Notes: generated by a model from the sequence alone, not told the origin. DNA of 64,000 nucleotides from Thermocrispum agreste DSM 44070 (GCF_000427905.1 NZ_KE386604.1:858886-922885), one strand, 5' to 3'; numbered from the stretch's first letter, positions 42,255 through 51,429 are shown. A program made the numbers and translations.

Positions 42255-43883
42255 TCAGGCGTCTCCGCCTGCTGACGTGGTAGCGCTGCTGCGGCGGCGA
42301 CGCCGGCGGCGGCGCGTGCCGGACGGTTTGCCCGGCGCCGAGCTGGCCGGCTCGTCCGAGCGCGCTTCCGGCGCCGTCTGAGCCTGGCCCGCCGCCGTGT
42401 CGGCCTGCTGCTTGCCTGCCGATGCCGAGCGGCCGCTACGGGTGCGCTTGCGCGAGCGCCGCTTGCCCGGCGACTGCGACCGCGGGCCACCAGCGCGCTT
42501 GCCGCCGAAGTCCTCGGCCTCCTCCGCGGCCAGCCCGGCGCGGGTGCGCTTGGCCAGCGGCAACCGCCCGGTCGCCTCCCGCGGGATGCCCAGGTCGGTG
42601 TACAGGTGGTCGGACGTCGAATACGTCTCCACCGGCTCCGGGATGCCCAGGCCGAGCGTGTCGGAGATGAGCCGCCAGCGCTGCTCCTCGTCCCAGTCCA
42701 CCAGCGTCACCGCGACACCGGCCTTGCCCGCCCGGCCGGTACGGCCGATGCGGTGGATGTAGGTCTTCTCGTCCTCCGGGCACTGGTAGTTGATCACGTG
42801 GGTGACGTCGTCGACGTCGATGCCACGGGCCGCCACGTCGGTGGCCACCAGGACGTCGATCTTGCCCGACCGGAACGCGCGCAGCGCCTGCTCCCTGGCC
42901 GACTGGCCGAGGTCGCCGTGCACCGCACCGGCGGCGAAGCCGCGCTCGGTGAGGTCGTCGGCGAGCTTCTGCGCGGTGCGCTTGGTCCGGGTGAAGATCA
43001 TGGTCAGCCCACGGTCCTTGGCCTGCAGCACCCGCGCGATCAGCTCCGGCTTGTCCAGCGCGTGCGCTCGGTAGACGAACTGGGCGGTGCGTTCGTGCAC
43101 CGCGCCCTGGTCGACCTCCTCGGCACGGATGTGCGTCGGCTTGTGCAGGAACGCGCGGGCCAGCGTGATGATCGGGCCAGGCATGGTGGCCGAGAACAGC
43201 ATCGTCTGCCGCTGCTCCGGCACCATCTGCAGAATCCGCTCCACGTCCGGCAGGAAGCCGAGGTCGAGCATTTCGTCGGCCTCGTCGAGCACCAGCGCGG
43301 ACACCTTGCCCAGCACCAGGTGCCGCTGCTCGGCCAGGTCCAGCAGCCGTCCCGGGGTACCGACCACCAGGTCGACGCCCTTCTTCAGCGCCTTGATCTG
43401 CGACTCGTACGGCCGCCCGCCGTACACCGCGAGGGTGCGGACGCCGAGGTACTTGCCTGCGTCGTGCAGGTCGTGCGTGACCTGCAGGCACAGCTCGCGG
43501 GTCGGCACCACCACCAGCGCCTGCGGTGTGCCGTCACCCGGCAGGGTCAGCCGGTTGAGGATCGGGACACCGAAACCGAGTGTCTTGCCGGTCCCGGTGC
43601 GGGCCTGCCCGATGACGTCCTCGCCGGCCAGTGCCAGCGGCAGGGTCAATTCCTGAATGGCGAACGTGCGCTCGATGCCCGCTTCTTTCAGCGCCCGGAC
43701 GATTTCCGGCTTGATGTCGAACTCGCTGAATTTCGGTGCCTCGGGCCGCACCGGGGCGCCGGCACGCAGCGGATGGGAAGTATCGCTCTCGTCGACACCG
43801 GCCTCGCTGTGCTCCAGCGTGACGGGGTCGGTGGGCCCGGGGGCATCCGGCTGTTCGGATCGCTCGCCAGGCGTGTTCGTCAT
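42255..43883 (-). CDS. rhlE: DEAD-box RNA helicase RhlE-like
   Basis: 542 residues: Q-motif FSEFDIKPEIVRALKEAGIE, motif I ARTGTGKT, Ib PTREL, motif II DEAD, III SAT, V ATDVAARGID and VI HRIGRTGRAG. The C-terminal ~130 residues are Arg/Lys-rich and disordered (GTRRRRRRRRSSATTS), a nucleic-acid tail. It unwinds structured RNA, probably in ribosome assembly or decay. ATG at 43883. Confidence 0.93.
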   Translation of the reverse strand: MTNTPGERSEQPDAPGPTDPVTLEHSEAGVDESDTSHPLRAGAPVRPEAPKFSEFDIKPEIVRALKEAGIERTFAIQELTLPLALAGEDVIGQARTGTGKTLGFGVPILNRLTLPGDGTPQALVVVPTRELCLQVTHDLHDAGKYLGVRTLAVYGGRPYESQIKALKKGVDLVVGTPGRLLDLAEQRHLVLGKVSALVLDEADEMLDLGFLPDVERILQMVPEQRQTMLFSATMPGPIITLARAFLHKPTHIRAEEVDQGAVHERTAQFVYRAHALDKPELIARVLQAKDRGLTMIFTRTKRTAQKLADDLTERGFAAGAVHGDLGQSAREQALRAFRSGKIDVLVATDVAARGIDVDDVTHVINYQCPEDEKTYIHRIGRTGRAGKAGVAVTLVDWDEEQRWRLISDTLGLGIPEPVETYSTSDHLYTDLGIPREATGRLPLAKRTRAGLAAEEAEDFGGKRAGGPRSQSPGKRRSRKRTRSGRSASAGKQQADTAAGQAQTAPEARSDEPASSAPGKPSGTRRRRRRRRSSATTSAGGDA

Positions 43884-44099
43884 GGTCAGCGTGATCGCCT
43901 CTCTCGATGTTCCAGCGCGCACAGCTGACGGTGGGAATCCCCAATGTGCCGATCGGGACACGACCGGCATCGGCTCGCGTGCACGCACAGTGCCTCGATA
44001 TCGCTCGATGTTCCGCGAAACCGCACGCCCACGAACAGGTGGTGGCGCGCGTGATGCGATATCGCTCTCCAGGTGCAGTCTACCGGCCCAAATCGGCGT

Positions 44100-44105
44100 T
44101 AGGGT
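44100..44105 (+). promoter_or_regulatory. -10 box of leaderless ferritin-like gene
   Basis: TAGGGT, 6 bases before ATG at 44112. Confidence 0.55.
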
Positions 44106-44111
44106 CTAAAC

Positions 44112-44831
44112 ATGACCGACGGCACCGACCAATCGGCCAACTCCGCGACGGAGAAGACCGACGAACAGCGAGGTACTCAGGCTGCCAAGGAGCCGCTCAG
44201 CGAGGGCGTGGTGGACCTGCTCGGCGTGTTGGCCTACGGCGAGCTGGCCGCGTTCGACCGGCTGGCGGAGGACGCCAGGGGAGCGCCGACGTTGACCGGT
44301 CGCGCCCAGCTGTCCGCCATGGCGGCCGCGGAGATGTCGCACTACCAGCTCATCGAGCGTTACCTGGCCGAGCACGGGGTGTCCGTGGAGGACGCCATGC
44401 GGCCGTTCGTCAAGCCGCTGGACGCCTTCCACGCAGGCACCCGGCCGAAGACGTGGCTGGAATCCCTGGTGAAGGCCTACGTCGGCGACCAGCTGGCGGC
44501 CGACCTGTACCGGGAGGTCGCCGACTGGCTGGACCCCGAGACGCGGGAGATCGTGCTCACGGTGCTGGCCGACACCGGACATTCGGCGTTCGCCGAGCGT
44601 GAGGTCACCGCGGCCATCGAGGCCGATCCGAAGCTGCGCGACCGCCTGGCGCTGTGGGGCCGGCGCCTGCTCGGCGAAGCGCTCACCCAGTCCCAGTACG
44701 TCGCGGCCGAGCGTGACGGGCTGGCCGAGCTGATCATCTCCGGTTCCGGCGACATCTCGGGCATCGCCGCGCTGTTCCGCCGGATGCAGCAGCGGCACCA
44801 CAAGCGGATGCAGGCGCTCGGCCTCGGCTGA
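44112..44831 (+). CDS. Ferritin-like (MiaE-type) protein, Rv3210c-like
   Basis: 239 residues, mostly helical. Possible di-iron ligands are [13 protein letters not shown] (Glu), [15 protein letters not shown] (Glu-x2-His), [14 protein letters not shown] and [12 protein letters not shown]. This is the pattern of tRNA-hydroxylase MiaE-like ferritin folds. The substrate is not proven. It lies next to DUF3107, as in M. tuberculosis. Confidence 0.8.
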   Translation: MTDGTDQSANSATEKTDEQRGTQAAKEPLSEGVVDLLGVLAYGELAAFDRLAEDARGAPTLTGRAQLSAMAAAEMSHYQLIERYLAEHGVSVEDAMRPFVKPLDAFHAGTRPKTWLESLVKAYVGDQLAADLYREVADWLDPETREIVLTVLADTGHSAFAEREVTAAIEADPKLRDRLALWGRRLLGEALTQSQYVAAERDGLAELIISGSGDISGIAALFRRMQQRHHKRMQALGLG

Positions 44832-44903
44832 CGCGCCCGCCCGGCGGTGGGATAGCCTGGCAGGAGAGCGGACGCGTCCGCAGAGGCTGTGCAGGAGGCA
44901 TGG

Positions 44904-45161
44904 GTGGAGATCAAGATCGGCATCGATGAGTCGCCCCGCGAGCTGGTGGTGTCCAGCAACCAGACGCAGGAGGAAGTCGAGAAGCTGGTCACCGAGACGC
45001 TGGACAAGGGCGAAGGCCTGCTGCGGCTGTCCGACGAGAAGGGGCGCACCTACCTGGTGCCGTCCGACAAGATCGCCTACGTGGAGATCGCGCCGACCGA
45101 CACGCGCCGGGTCGGGTTCGCGGTCGTCGAGCCGACGAAGGACGCCAAGGACGCCAAGTAG
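44904..45161 (+). CDS. DUF3107 protein
   Basis: 85 residues beginning VEIKIGIDESPRELVVSSNQ, with SDEKGRTYLVPSDKIAYVEI. This is the DUF3107 family, near-universal in actinobacteria, function unknown. GTG at 44904 has AGGAGG five bases upstream. TAGCCT at 44853-44858 is a good -10. Confidence 0.9.
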   Translation: MEIKIGIDESPRELVVSSNQTQEEVEKLVTETLDKGEGLLRLSDEKGRTYLVPSDKIAYVEIAPTDTRRVGFAVVEPTKDAKDAK

Positions 45162-45162
45162 T

Positions 45163-45185
45163 GCCGCGAGTGCTCACTCGGCGGC
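45163..45185. terminator. Bidirectional terminator between DUF3107 and TetR gene
   Basis: GCCGCGAGTG-CT-CACTCGGCGGC pairs with one bulged base and is followed by TTTCT on the plus strand. It overlaps the end of the convergent TetR gene; the two stops are only 12 bases apart. Confidence 0.55.
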
Positions 45186-45935
45186 TTTCTCGGCACCTGT
45201 GGCCGCGTCGCCACGGGTGTCGCGCATTTTGATCACCTTGTTCAGTTCGAGCGGCTTGTTCGGGTCGACCGTGTGACCGTGCTGGCGCAGCACGCCGTCG
45301 ATCGCTGCCCAGATGATCTGCGTGGTGTACTCCACCACGGCTTCCTTGCTCATCGACTGGCGTTCCAGCCACCATTCCCCGATGTTCTGCACCAGCCCGA
45401 CCACGCCGTGCGCCCACGGCTCGGCGGCGCCGGAGTCCATGCCGAACGCGCGCATGTAGTCGCCGAGCACGGCGGTCACCGCGGTGGCGATGAGCCGTTT
45501 GTCCTCCTGGGCGATGGCGGTGCTCGGCGAGTCGGCGGCGTGCGGCGGCGGGTGCACCAGCAGCCGATACAGGTTCGGGTACTCCTCCACGGTGCTGAAG
45601 AAGGCGTCGATCGCCCGCCGGATGCGCGGCACCGGGGCCAGCTCCTGGTTCAGCGCGGGCATCAGCCGGTTGAAGAGGATCTCGGTCCCGCGCTGGCCGA
45701 GCGCCACCAGCAGGTCGGCCTTGTCGGTGAAGTGCCGGTACAGCACAGGCTTGGTGACCCCGGCCTCGGCGGCGACGTCCTCCATGCCGAAGTCCGGCCC
45801 CTGCTTGTCGATGACCCGCAGCGCTGCCTCGACGAACTCCTTGCGGCGCTCGATGCGGTGCCGCCGCCAGCGGTCGCGCCGGGCGTCGCCCCGGTCGGCC
45901 CGGCCTCGTGCGCCCTCCTTGACACCGTCAGCCAT
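45174..45935 (-). CDS. TetR-family regulator (Rv3208-like)
   Basis: 253 residues. The helix-turn-helix is VIDKQGPDFGMEDVAAEAGV then TKPVLYRHFTDKADLLVALG; the C-terminal ligand domain is all-helical. ATG at 45935 was chosen over ATG 45947 because TATGGT (45943-45948) gives a leaderless -10 seven bases upstream. A perfect palindrome upstream is its likely operator. The divergent hydrolase is the probable target besides itself. Confidence 0.88.
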   Translation of the reverse strand: MADGVKEGARGRADRGDARRDRWRRHRIERRKEFVEAALRVIDKQGPDFGMEDVAAEAGVTKPVLYRHFTDKADLLVALGQRGTEILFNRLMPALNQELAPVPRIRRAIDAFFSTVEEYPNLYRLLVHPPPHAADSPSTAIAQEDKRLIATAVTAVLGDYMRAFGMDSGAAEPWAHGVVGLVQNIGEWWLERQSMSKEAVVEYTTQIIWAAIDGVLRQHGHTVDPNKPLELNKVIKMRDTRGDAATGAEKAAE

Positions 45936-45954
45936 GCCGGTCACCATACCGCGA

Positions 45955-45967
45955 GGTAACTGTTACC
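45955..45967. promoter_or_regulatory. Operator palindrome for the TetR regulator
   Basis: GGTAAC-T-GTTACC is a perfect 13-bp palindrome in the 68-base divergent spacer. It lies about 6 bases upstream of the TetR -10, where bound protein would block polymerase, and 36 bases before the hydrolase GTG. Confidence 0.6.
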
Positions 45968-46003
45968 GTTCGTCACAGTAAGTTCGGCGAAGGGGCGGAG
46001 CGC

Positions 46004-46942
46004 GTGAGCCTGGTGGAGCCACAGCGCCGGTGGCTGCCGGCGGCGTCCAGTGCAGGGATGGAACGGGTCGACCGGTTCACCGCCGGTGACGGCACCCGCC
46101 TGCTGGTCCGAAGCAGCGGGCCGAGCACCGCCCCGGTCACCGTGGTTCTGGTGCACGGCTGGACGCAGCACAGCGGCTGCTGGGACGGCGTGTGCGCGCT
46201 GCTGCCCCCGGATGTCCGCGTTCTCCGCGTCGATCTGCGCGGTCACGGCGGTTCGGACCCCGCACCCCCAGGCACGCGCACCCTGGAGCAGCTCGCCGAC
46301 GACGTGGCCGAGGTGCTGGCTGCGCGCACCTCGGGGCCGGTGGTACTGGTGGGCCACTCGATGGGCGGGATGACGCTCATGGCGCTGGCCGAGCGGCATC
46401 CGCGGCTGGTCGCCGACCGGGTGGCCGGGGTGGCTTTCGTGGCGACCTCGTCCGGCAACATGCACCGCATCACGCTGGGGCTGGGCGGGGTGCTCGGCCG
46501 CACCGTGCCACGGGCCGAGCCCGTGCTGCGTGGATTGCTGGAACGCCGCGAGGACGGCTCGTTGCCCGCGGTGCCGCAGCTGATCAGTCCCGTGGTGCGG
46601 TGGCTGGCGTTCGGCAAGCGGGCCCGCTGGCAGCACGTGAACGACACGGCGCGGGCGGTGCTCGCCGCCCATCCGGCCACCGTCGGCGGGTTGCTGGACG
46701 CGATCTTCGCGCACGACCGGACCGTGGTACTCGGCGCGCTGCGCAGCATTCCGACAGTGGTGCTGGCCGGTGACCGGGATCGGCTGTGCTCGGTGGAGCA
46801 CGCCAAGGTCATCGCCGAGCAGCTGCCCGGGACCAGCTTCGTGCTCTACCCGGGGGCCGGGCACATGCTCATGCACGAGCGCACCACCGACGTGGCACGA
46901 AGCCTGATGTCGTTGATTCGTGCTGCGGTCCCCGCGGCCTAG
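46004..46942 (+). CDS. Alpha/beta hydrolase
   Basis: 312 residues: VLVHGWTQHSGCWDGV (oxyanion), RVDLRGHGGSD, GHSMGGMTLMAL (nucleophile Ser), AGDRDRLC (Asp) and GAGHMLMHE (His), a full triad. The substrate may be an ester or lipid. GTG at 46004; it is divergent from and probably controlled by the TetR gene. Its stop lies in the first of two 34-bp repeats. Confidence 0.87.
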   Translation: MSLVEPQRRWLPAASSAGMERVDRFTAGDGTRLLVRSSGPSTAPVTVVLVHGWTQHSGCWDGVCALLPPDVRVLRVDLRGHGGSDPAPPGTRTLEQLADDVAEVLAARTSGPVVLVGHSMGGMTLMALAERHPRLVADRVAGVAFVATSSGNMHRITLGLGGVLGRTVPRAEPVLRGLLERREDGSLPAVPQLISPVVRWLAFGKRARWQHVNDTARAVLAAHPATVGGLLDAIFAHDRTVVLGALRSIPTVVLAGDRDRLCSVEHAKVIAEQLPGTSFVLYPGAGHMLMHERTTDVARSLMSLIRAAVPAA

Positions 46943-46994
46943 CCGGGCCGTCCGCGCCACGGTCCCCGCGGCCTAGTCGGGCCGTACGCGCCGC
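46927..46994. repeat. Two 34-bp tandem repeats spanning the hydrolase stop
   Basis: GGTCCCCGCGGCCTAG(C/T)CGG starts at 46927 and 46961; the two copies differ at four positions. The hydrolase TAG is in copy 1, so copy 2 duplicates its last codons and stop. A degenerate third start, GGTGTCCGCC, follows. Confidence 0.92.
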
Positions 46995-47054
46995 GGTGTC
47001 CGCCGGTGGGCGACGGCTTGGGGCCCCTGGCGAAATCGTCGGGCCCCCTGCTGC

Positions 47055-47714
47055 TCAGTGCTCGGCCTGGTGCTGCAGTGGGAAGCCGCCGCCGATGCCA
47101 CGCCACGCCAGCTGCGCGATGAGCGCGACCGCTTCGTCCCGGTCGATCGCGGTGTGGTTGTCCTGCCAGTAGCGCGCACTGACCTGGCTCATGCCCACCA
47201 GCCCGGACGCCAGCAACTGCGCCTTGGCCGGTGGCAGGCCGGCGTCGGCGGTGATGGTGTCGGTGATCGCGTGCACGCACGCGGACATGGCCCGCTCGAC
47301 CGCCGCCTGCACCGCGGGCTCGCCGCGCAGATCGGACTCGAACACCATCCGGAACGCGCCGCTGTCCGCGCTGACGAAGTCGTAGTACGCGGCCACCGCG
47401 TTGTACACCCGCTGCTTGTTGTCGGTCGTCGACTTCATGGCCTTGGTGACCTCGGCGACCAGCTGCTCCACGTTGTCCTCGAGCAGCGCGATGTACAGCT
47501 CGAGCTTGCCGGGGAAGTGCTGGTAGAGCACCGGCTTGGAGACTCCCGCCCGCTCGGCGATCTCGTCCATCGCGGTCGCGTGGTAGCCGTTGGCGGCGAA
47601 GACGTCCCTGGCCACCGAAAGCAGTTGTGCCCGGCGCTTGCGTTTGGGCATGCGCACCCCGCGCTTGAGCTGAGCGAGGACGCCGGTGGCCTGCGCGTTC
47701 GTCGTTTCCGTCAT
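47055..47714 (-). CDS. TetR-family regulator
   Basis: 219 residues: RAQLLSVARDVFAANGYHAT, MDEIAERAGVSKPVLYQHFP, GKLELYIALLEDNV mark the DNA-binding domain; the rest is helical ligand domain ending LAWRGIGGGFPLQHQAEH. The target is unknown; the divergent hydrolase is the nearest candidate. Confidence 0.88.
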   Translation of the reverse strand: MTETTNAQATGVLAQLKRGVRMPKRKRRAQLLSVARDVFAANGYHATAMDEIAERAGVSKPVLYQHFPGKLELYIALLEDNVEQLVAEVTKAMKSTTDNKQRVYNAVAAYYDFVSADSGAFRMVFESDLRGEPAVQAAVERAMSACVHAITDTITADAGLPPAKAQLLASGLVGMSQVSARYWQDNHTAIDRDEAVALIAQLAWRGIGGGFPLQHQAEH

Positions 47715-47890
47715 GGCCGGCCTTCCGCATGTCGTGCGCTGTGTCGCGCGTTGTCGTCGGTAGCTGCAGGGGCGGATCTCGCCGCTCCCGACAGTACCCG
47801 CCAGTAATACCCGTGGTGCAAGCCGCGCCGGGTCGGCTGACCAGCGGTGCGTCAGCTCTGCCCGTTGGCGCAGCGGTCGTGGCGTACGCC

Positions 47891-48889
47891 ATGCTTGGTG
47901 CCATGGCTGATCCGGGAGTGGCGGGCGGCGGCTACGACTCCGCCTGGGACGACCTCGAACTGCCGGAGCTGGACGAGCACCTGCCGCCGTGGCCGGGCAC
48001 GGTGGAGGAGTCCGGTGGCGTGCGGCTGCACGTCCGGCGGACCGAACCCGAGCTCACCCCGGACGGCGCGCCGACCGCCGTGTACGTGCACGGGCTCGGC
48101 GGCTCGTCGACGAACTGGACTGATCTCGGCCGCCTGCTCGCCCCGTGGGCCCGCGGCGTCGCCGTCGACCTGCCGGGTTTCGGGCTCTCCGAGCCGGAGG
48201 ACGGTTTCGACTACAGCCTGCGCGCCCACGCCGACCGGGTTGCCCGGTTCGTGCGCGGCTTCGGCGACGGACCGGTCCACGTGCTGGGCAACTCGATGGG
48301 CGGCGCGATCGCCATCCTGCTGGCTGCGCGGTGGCCCGAGCTGGTGCGCTCCGTGACGCTGGTCTCGCCCGCGGTGCCGGACCTGCGGCCGAGCATCAAG
48401 CGGCTGTCCGACCCTCGGCTTGCGCTCGCCTACCTGCCGGTGATCGGGACGCGTGCCCGGCAACAGCTGATCGCGATGACCCCGGAGCAGCGCGTGCGCC
48501 AGGTGATCGAGCTGTGCTACCACGACCCGTCGCGGCTGCCGCCGCACCGCCTGGCCGAGATGGTCGAGGAGTACCGGCAGCGCAGCGGCCACGCCTGGGC
48601 GGTCACCGCGATGGGGCGGTCGACGCTCGGCATCGTCCGCGACTGGGTGGCCAGGGGCCCGCGGTCGTTGTGGCGGGCGCTGGAGGAGATCACCGCGCCG
48701 TCGCTGGTGGTCTGGGGCGAGCGGGACCGGGTGATCAGCGCGCGGAAGGCGGTGCGGACCGTCCGCGCCCTGCGGCGTGGCAGGCTGTTGATGCTCCCGG
48801 ATACTGGACATGTAGCGCAGATGGAGCAGCCGCGGCGGGTGGCGCAAGCCACCGTGGAGCTGTGGCGTGAGGCGGAGGCCGGACGATAG
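47891..48889 (+). CDS. Alpha/beta hydrolase
   Basis: 332 residues: VYVHGLGGSSTNWTDLGRLL, DLPGFGLSEPE, LGNSMGGAIAILLAARW (Ser), VVWGERDRVIS (Asp) and LPDTGHVAQMEQPRRVA (His). Similar to C-C bond or ester hydrolases of the MhpC group. The start could also be ATG 47903. It is divergent to the TetR gene. Confidence 0.87.
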   Translation: MLGAMADPGVAGGGYDSAWDDLELPELDEHLPPWPGTVEESGGVRLHVRRTEPELTPDGAPTAVYVHGLGGSSTNWTDLGRLLAPWARGVAVDLPGFGLSEPEDGFDYSLRAHADRVARFVRGFGDGPVHVLGNSMGGAIAILLAARWPELVRSVTLVSPAVPDLRPSIKRLSDPRLALAYLPVIGTRARQQLIAMTPEQRVRQVIELCYHDPSRLPPHRLAEMVEEYRQRSGHAWAVTAMGRSTLGIVRDWVARGPRSLWRALEEITAPSLVVWGERDRVISARKAVRTVRALRRGRLLMLPDTGHVAQMEQPRRVAQATVELWREAEAGR

Positions 48890-48932
48890 GCCGACAGGGT
48901 GACGACGATGATCGGGATGTCAGCCTGTCGGC
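48890..48932 (+). terminator. Inverted repeat after the hydrolase gene
   Basis: GCCGACAGG (48890-48898) begins immediately after the TAG stop and pairs with CCTGTCGGC (48924-48932), a perfect 9-bp stem with a 25-base loop. It could instead be an operator for the next gene. Confidence 0.45.
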
Positions 48933-48968
48933 GCAGGATTCGATACGCGATGTGGCAGGCTGTAAACC

Positions 48969-50036
48969 GTGGGTGAGCGTGTGACGAACGGGCCGCGGAG
49001 CGCACGGCTTCGCAGGTCACAGCCACCCGATCGCACGTCGGGCGGCATTCCGCGGTATCGCCCCGGTGGCAGGCGGATCGCCGCCGAGCCGTTGGAGGCT
49101 TCCTGGAAGCCGGGCGAACCCGCCCGGCGGAGTTCCCGGTCCCGGTCCCGTCCCCGGTCCGGGCCGGCCAGCTGGGTCAAGAAGTACGGCTGGCGGATCT
49201 ACGCGCTGCCGATTCTGCTGGTCGTCACCGTCCTGGCGGTGCTGGACGCGCGTGACGGTGCGCAGCCCGGGCCGGCAGCTGCGCCGCCGCAAGGGCTGGC
49301 AGCGGGCGCACCGTCCGAGCCCGAGGGGCCGAGCGCGACGGAGACCCCGGTCAAGCCGGTGGACCTGCGCATTCCGACCGCGGAGCTTCCTCCCGGCGGG
49401 AAGTACACCGAGAAGGGCCGGGGCACCTGGCGGGTGGTGAAAGGCTCCAGCCCGCCGGTCGGCAAGCGGGGTGCGCGGCTGCTCAAGTACACCGTCGAGG
49501 TGGAGAACGGCCTCGACCCGTCCAGCTACACCGGGGACGACGCGTTCGCCCAGACCGTCGAGGCCACCCTGGCGGATCCGCGGAGCTGGATCGGCAGCGG
49601 CGAGGTGCGCTTCCAGCGGGTGGACGACCCCGCGAAGGCCGACTTCCGGATCAGCCTGACCTCGCCGCGGACCACCCACCGGGCGGACATCTGCGGGTTC
49701 CAGATCAGATACGAGTCGTCGTGCTACCAGCGCCGGATGGACCGCGTGATCATCAACCTGGCGCGGTGGGTGCGCGGCGCGAAGGCGTTCAACTCGGACA
49801 TGACCGCCTACCGGCAGTACGCCATCAACCACGAGGTCGGCCATGTGCTGAACAACGGGCACGTGGGCTGCCAGCGCAACGGTGCCCTGGCGCCGGTGAT
49901 GATGCAGCAGACGTTCGGCGTGGCCAACAACTACGTGGCCAAGTTGAACAAGGCGGACCCGACGAACTATGCCGCGGTGCCGCGGGACGGGAAGGTCTGC
50001 AAGCCCAACGCGTGGCCGAATCCCGGGGCGCAGTGA
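48969..50036 (+). CDS. DUF3152 metzincin-like membrane-anchored protein
   Basis: 355 residues. The N-terminus is Arg/Ser-rich and cytosolic, followed by one membrane segment (YGWRIYALPILLVVTVLAVL), a Pro/Ala linker and an external domain. HEVGHVLNNGH (His288, Glu289, His292, His298) is the HExxHxxxxxH zinc motif and APVMMQQT a possible Met-turn, as in metzincin proteases. Cys pairs (DICGFQ, SSCYQR, VGCQRN, KVCKPN) suggest disulfides. It resembles Rv3207c, next to moeZ. The substrate is unknown. Confidence 0.85.
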   Translation: MGERVTNGPRSARLRRSQPPDRTSGGIPRYRPGGRRIAAEPLEASWKPGEPARRSSRSRSRPRSGPASWVKKYGWRIYALPILLVVTVLAVLDARDGAQPGPAAAPPQGLAAGAPSEPEGPSATETPVKPVDLRIPTAELPPGGKYTEKGRGTWRVVKGSSPPVGKRGARLLKYTVEVENGLDPSSYTGDDAFAQTVEATLADPRSWIGSGEVRFQRVDDPAKADFRISLTSPRTTHRADICGFQIRYESSCYQRRMDRVIINLARWVRGAKAFNSDMTAYRQYAINHEVGHVLNNGHVGCQRNGALAPVMMQQTFGVANNYVAKLNKADPTNYAAVPRDGKVCKPNAWPNPGAQ

Positions 50037-50250
50037 CGCCGGGGCTGTCGCTTGCGTGCGACGCGGCGCAGTCGCCGACGAGGGTGGCGTGACCGCCCTT
50101 ACGGCCGGGATGCGGGAATGCGGGATGCCACGCCGCTGTTGTTCCAGAGTGTGGACGGTGACGTCATGATGTGGACGGACGCTGGCAGTGCGAGGACTAT
50201 CGACGTCAGACGGCACCGCACAACCGACGTGGCGTGAACCTGGAGGTCGA

Positions 50251-51429
50251 ATGTCAGGCAGCCTGCCGCCGCTGGTGGAGCCCGCGGCCGAGCTGACCAA
50301 GGAGGAAATCGCCCGCTACAGCCGGCACCTGATCATCCCGGACGTCGGGGTGGACGGGCAGAAGCGGCTGAAGAACGCGAAGGTGCTGGTCATGGGCGCC
50401 GGCGGGCTGGGCAGCCCCGCGCTGCTGTACCTGGCTGCCGCGGGTGTCGGCACGCTGGGCATCGTCGACTTCGACACGGTGGACGAGTCCAACCTGCAGC
50501 GGCAGGTGATCCACGGGCAGTCGGACGTCGGCAAGCTCAAGGCCCAGTCGGCCAAGGAGTCGATCGCCGAAGTCAACCCGTTCGTCACGGTCAACCTGCA
50601 CACCGAGCGGCTGACCAGCGAGAACGCCCTGGACATCTTCTCCGGCTACGACCTGATCCTGGACGGCACGGACAACTTCGCCACGCGGTACCTGGTCAAC
50701 GACGCAGCGGTCATCCTGGGCAAGCCGTACGTGTGGGGCTCGATCTTCCGGTTCGAAGGCCAGGTGTCGGTGTTCTGGGAGGCCGCCCCGAACGGCAAGG
50801 GCGTCAACTACCGCGACCTGTACCCGGAGCCGCCGCCACCCGGCATGGTTCCGTCCTGCGCCGAGGGCGGCGTGCTGGGTGTGCTGTGCGCGTCGATCGG
50901 GTCGATCATGGTCAACGAGGCGATCAAGCTGATCACCGGGATCGGCGAGCCGCTGCTCGGCAGGCTGGTCACCTACGACGCGCTGGAGATGCGCTACCGC
51001 GAGGTGAAGATCCGCAAGGACCCGGAGACGCCGAAGATCACCGAGCTGATCGACTACGAGACGTTCTGCGGTGTGGTGTCGGACGAGGCGCAGCAGGCGG
51101 CGCAAGACAGCACCATCACGCCGCACGAGCTGAAGGCCATGTTCGACTCGGGCAAGGAGTTCGAGCTGATCGACGTGCGGGAGCCGCACGAGTACGAGAT
51201 CGTCCGGATCGAGGGCGCCAAGCTCGTGCCGAAGGACCGGATCCTGTCCGGGGAGGCGCTGGCCGAGCTGCCGCAGGACAAGCCGATCGTGCTGCACTGC
51301 AAGTCGGGTGGCCGGTCGGCGGAGGCGCTGGCGGCGCTGCACCGCGCCGGCTTCTCCGACGCGGTGCACCTGGGCGGCGGGATCCTGGCCTGGGCGAAGC
51401 AGATCGACCCGAGCCTGCCGACGTACTGA
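50251..51429 (+). CDS. moeZ: Adenylyltransferase/sulfurtransferase MoeZ
   Basis: 392 residues. The N-terminal MoeB/ThiF domain has RYSRHLIIPDVGVDGQKRLK, GAGGLGSPALLYLAAAGVG (nucleotide loop) and DGTDNFATRYLVND. The C-terminal rhodanese domain has ELIDVREPHEYEIVRI and active Cys350 in HCKSGGRS. In mycobacteria MoeZ activates sulfur-carrier proteins (CysO, MoaD) for cysteine and molybdopterin synthesis. ATG at 50251 has GGAGG upstream. The 214 bases before it show nothing recognisable. Confidence 0.95.
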   Translation: MSGSLPPLVEPAAELTKEEIARYSRHLIIPDVGVDGQKRLKNAKVLVMGAGGLGSPALLYLAAAGVGTLGIVDFDTVDESNLQRQVIHGQSDVGKLKAQSAKESIAEVNPFVTVNLHTERLTSENALDIFSGYDLILDGTDNFATRYLVNDAAVILGKPYVWGSIFRFEGQVSVFWEAAPNGKGVNYRDLYPEPPPPGMVPSCAEGGVLGVLCASIGSIMVNEAIKLITGIGEPLLGRLVTYDALEMRYREVKIRKDPETPKITELIDYETFCGVVSDEAQQAAQDSTITPHELKAMFDSGKEFELIDVREPHEYEIVRIEGAKLVPKDRILSGEALAELPQDKPIVLHCKSGGRSAEALAALHRAGFSDAVHLGGGILAWAKQIDPSLPTY

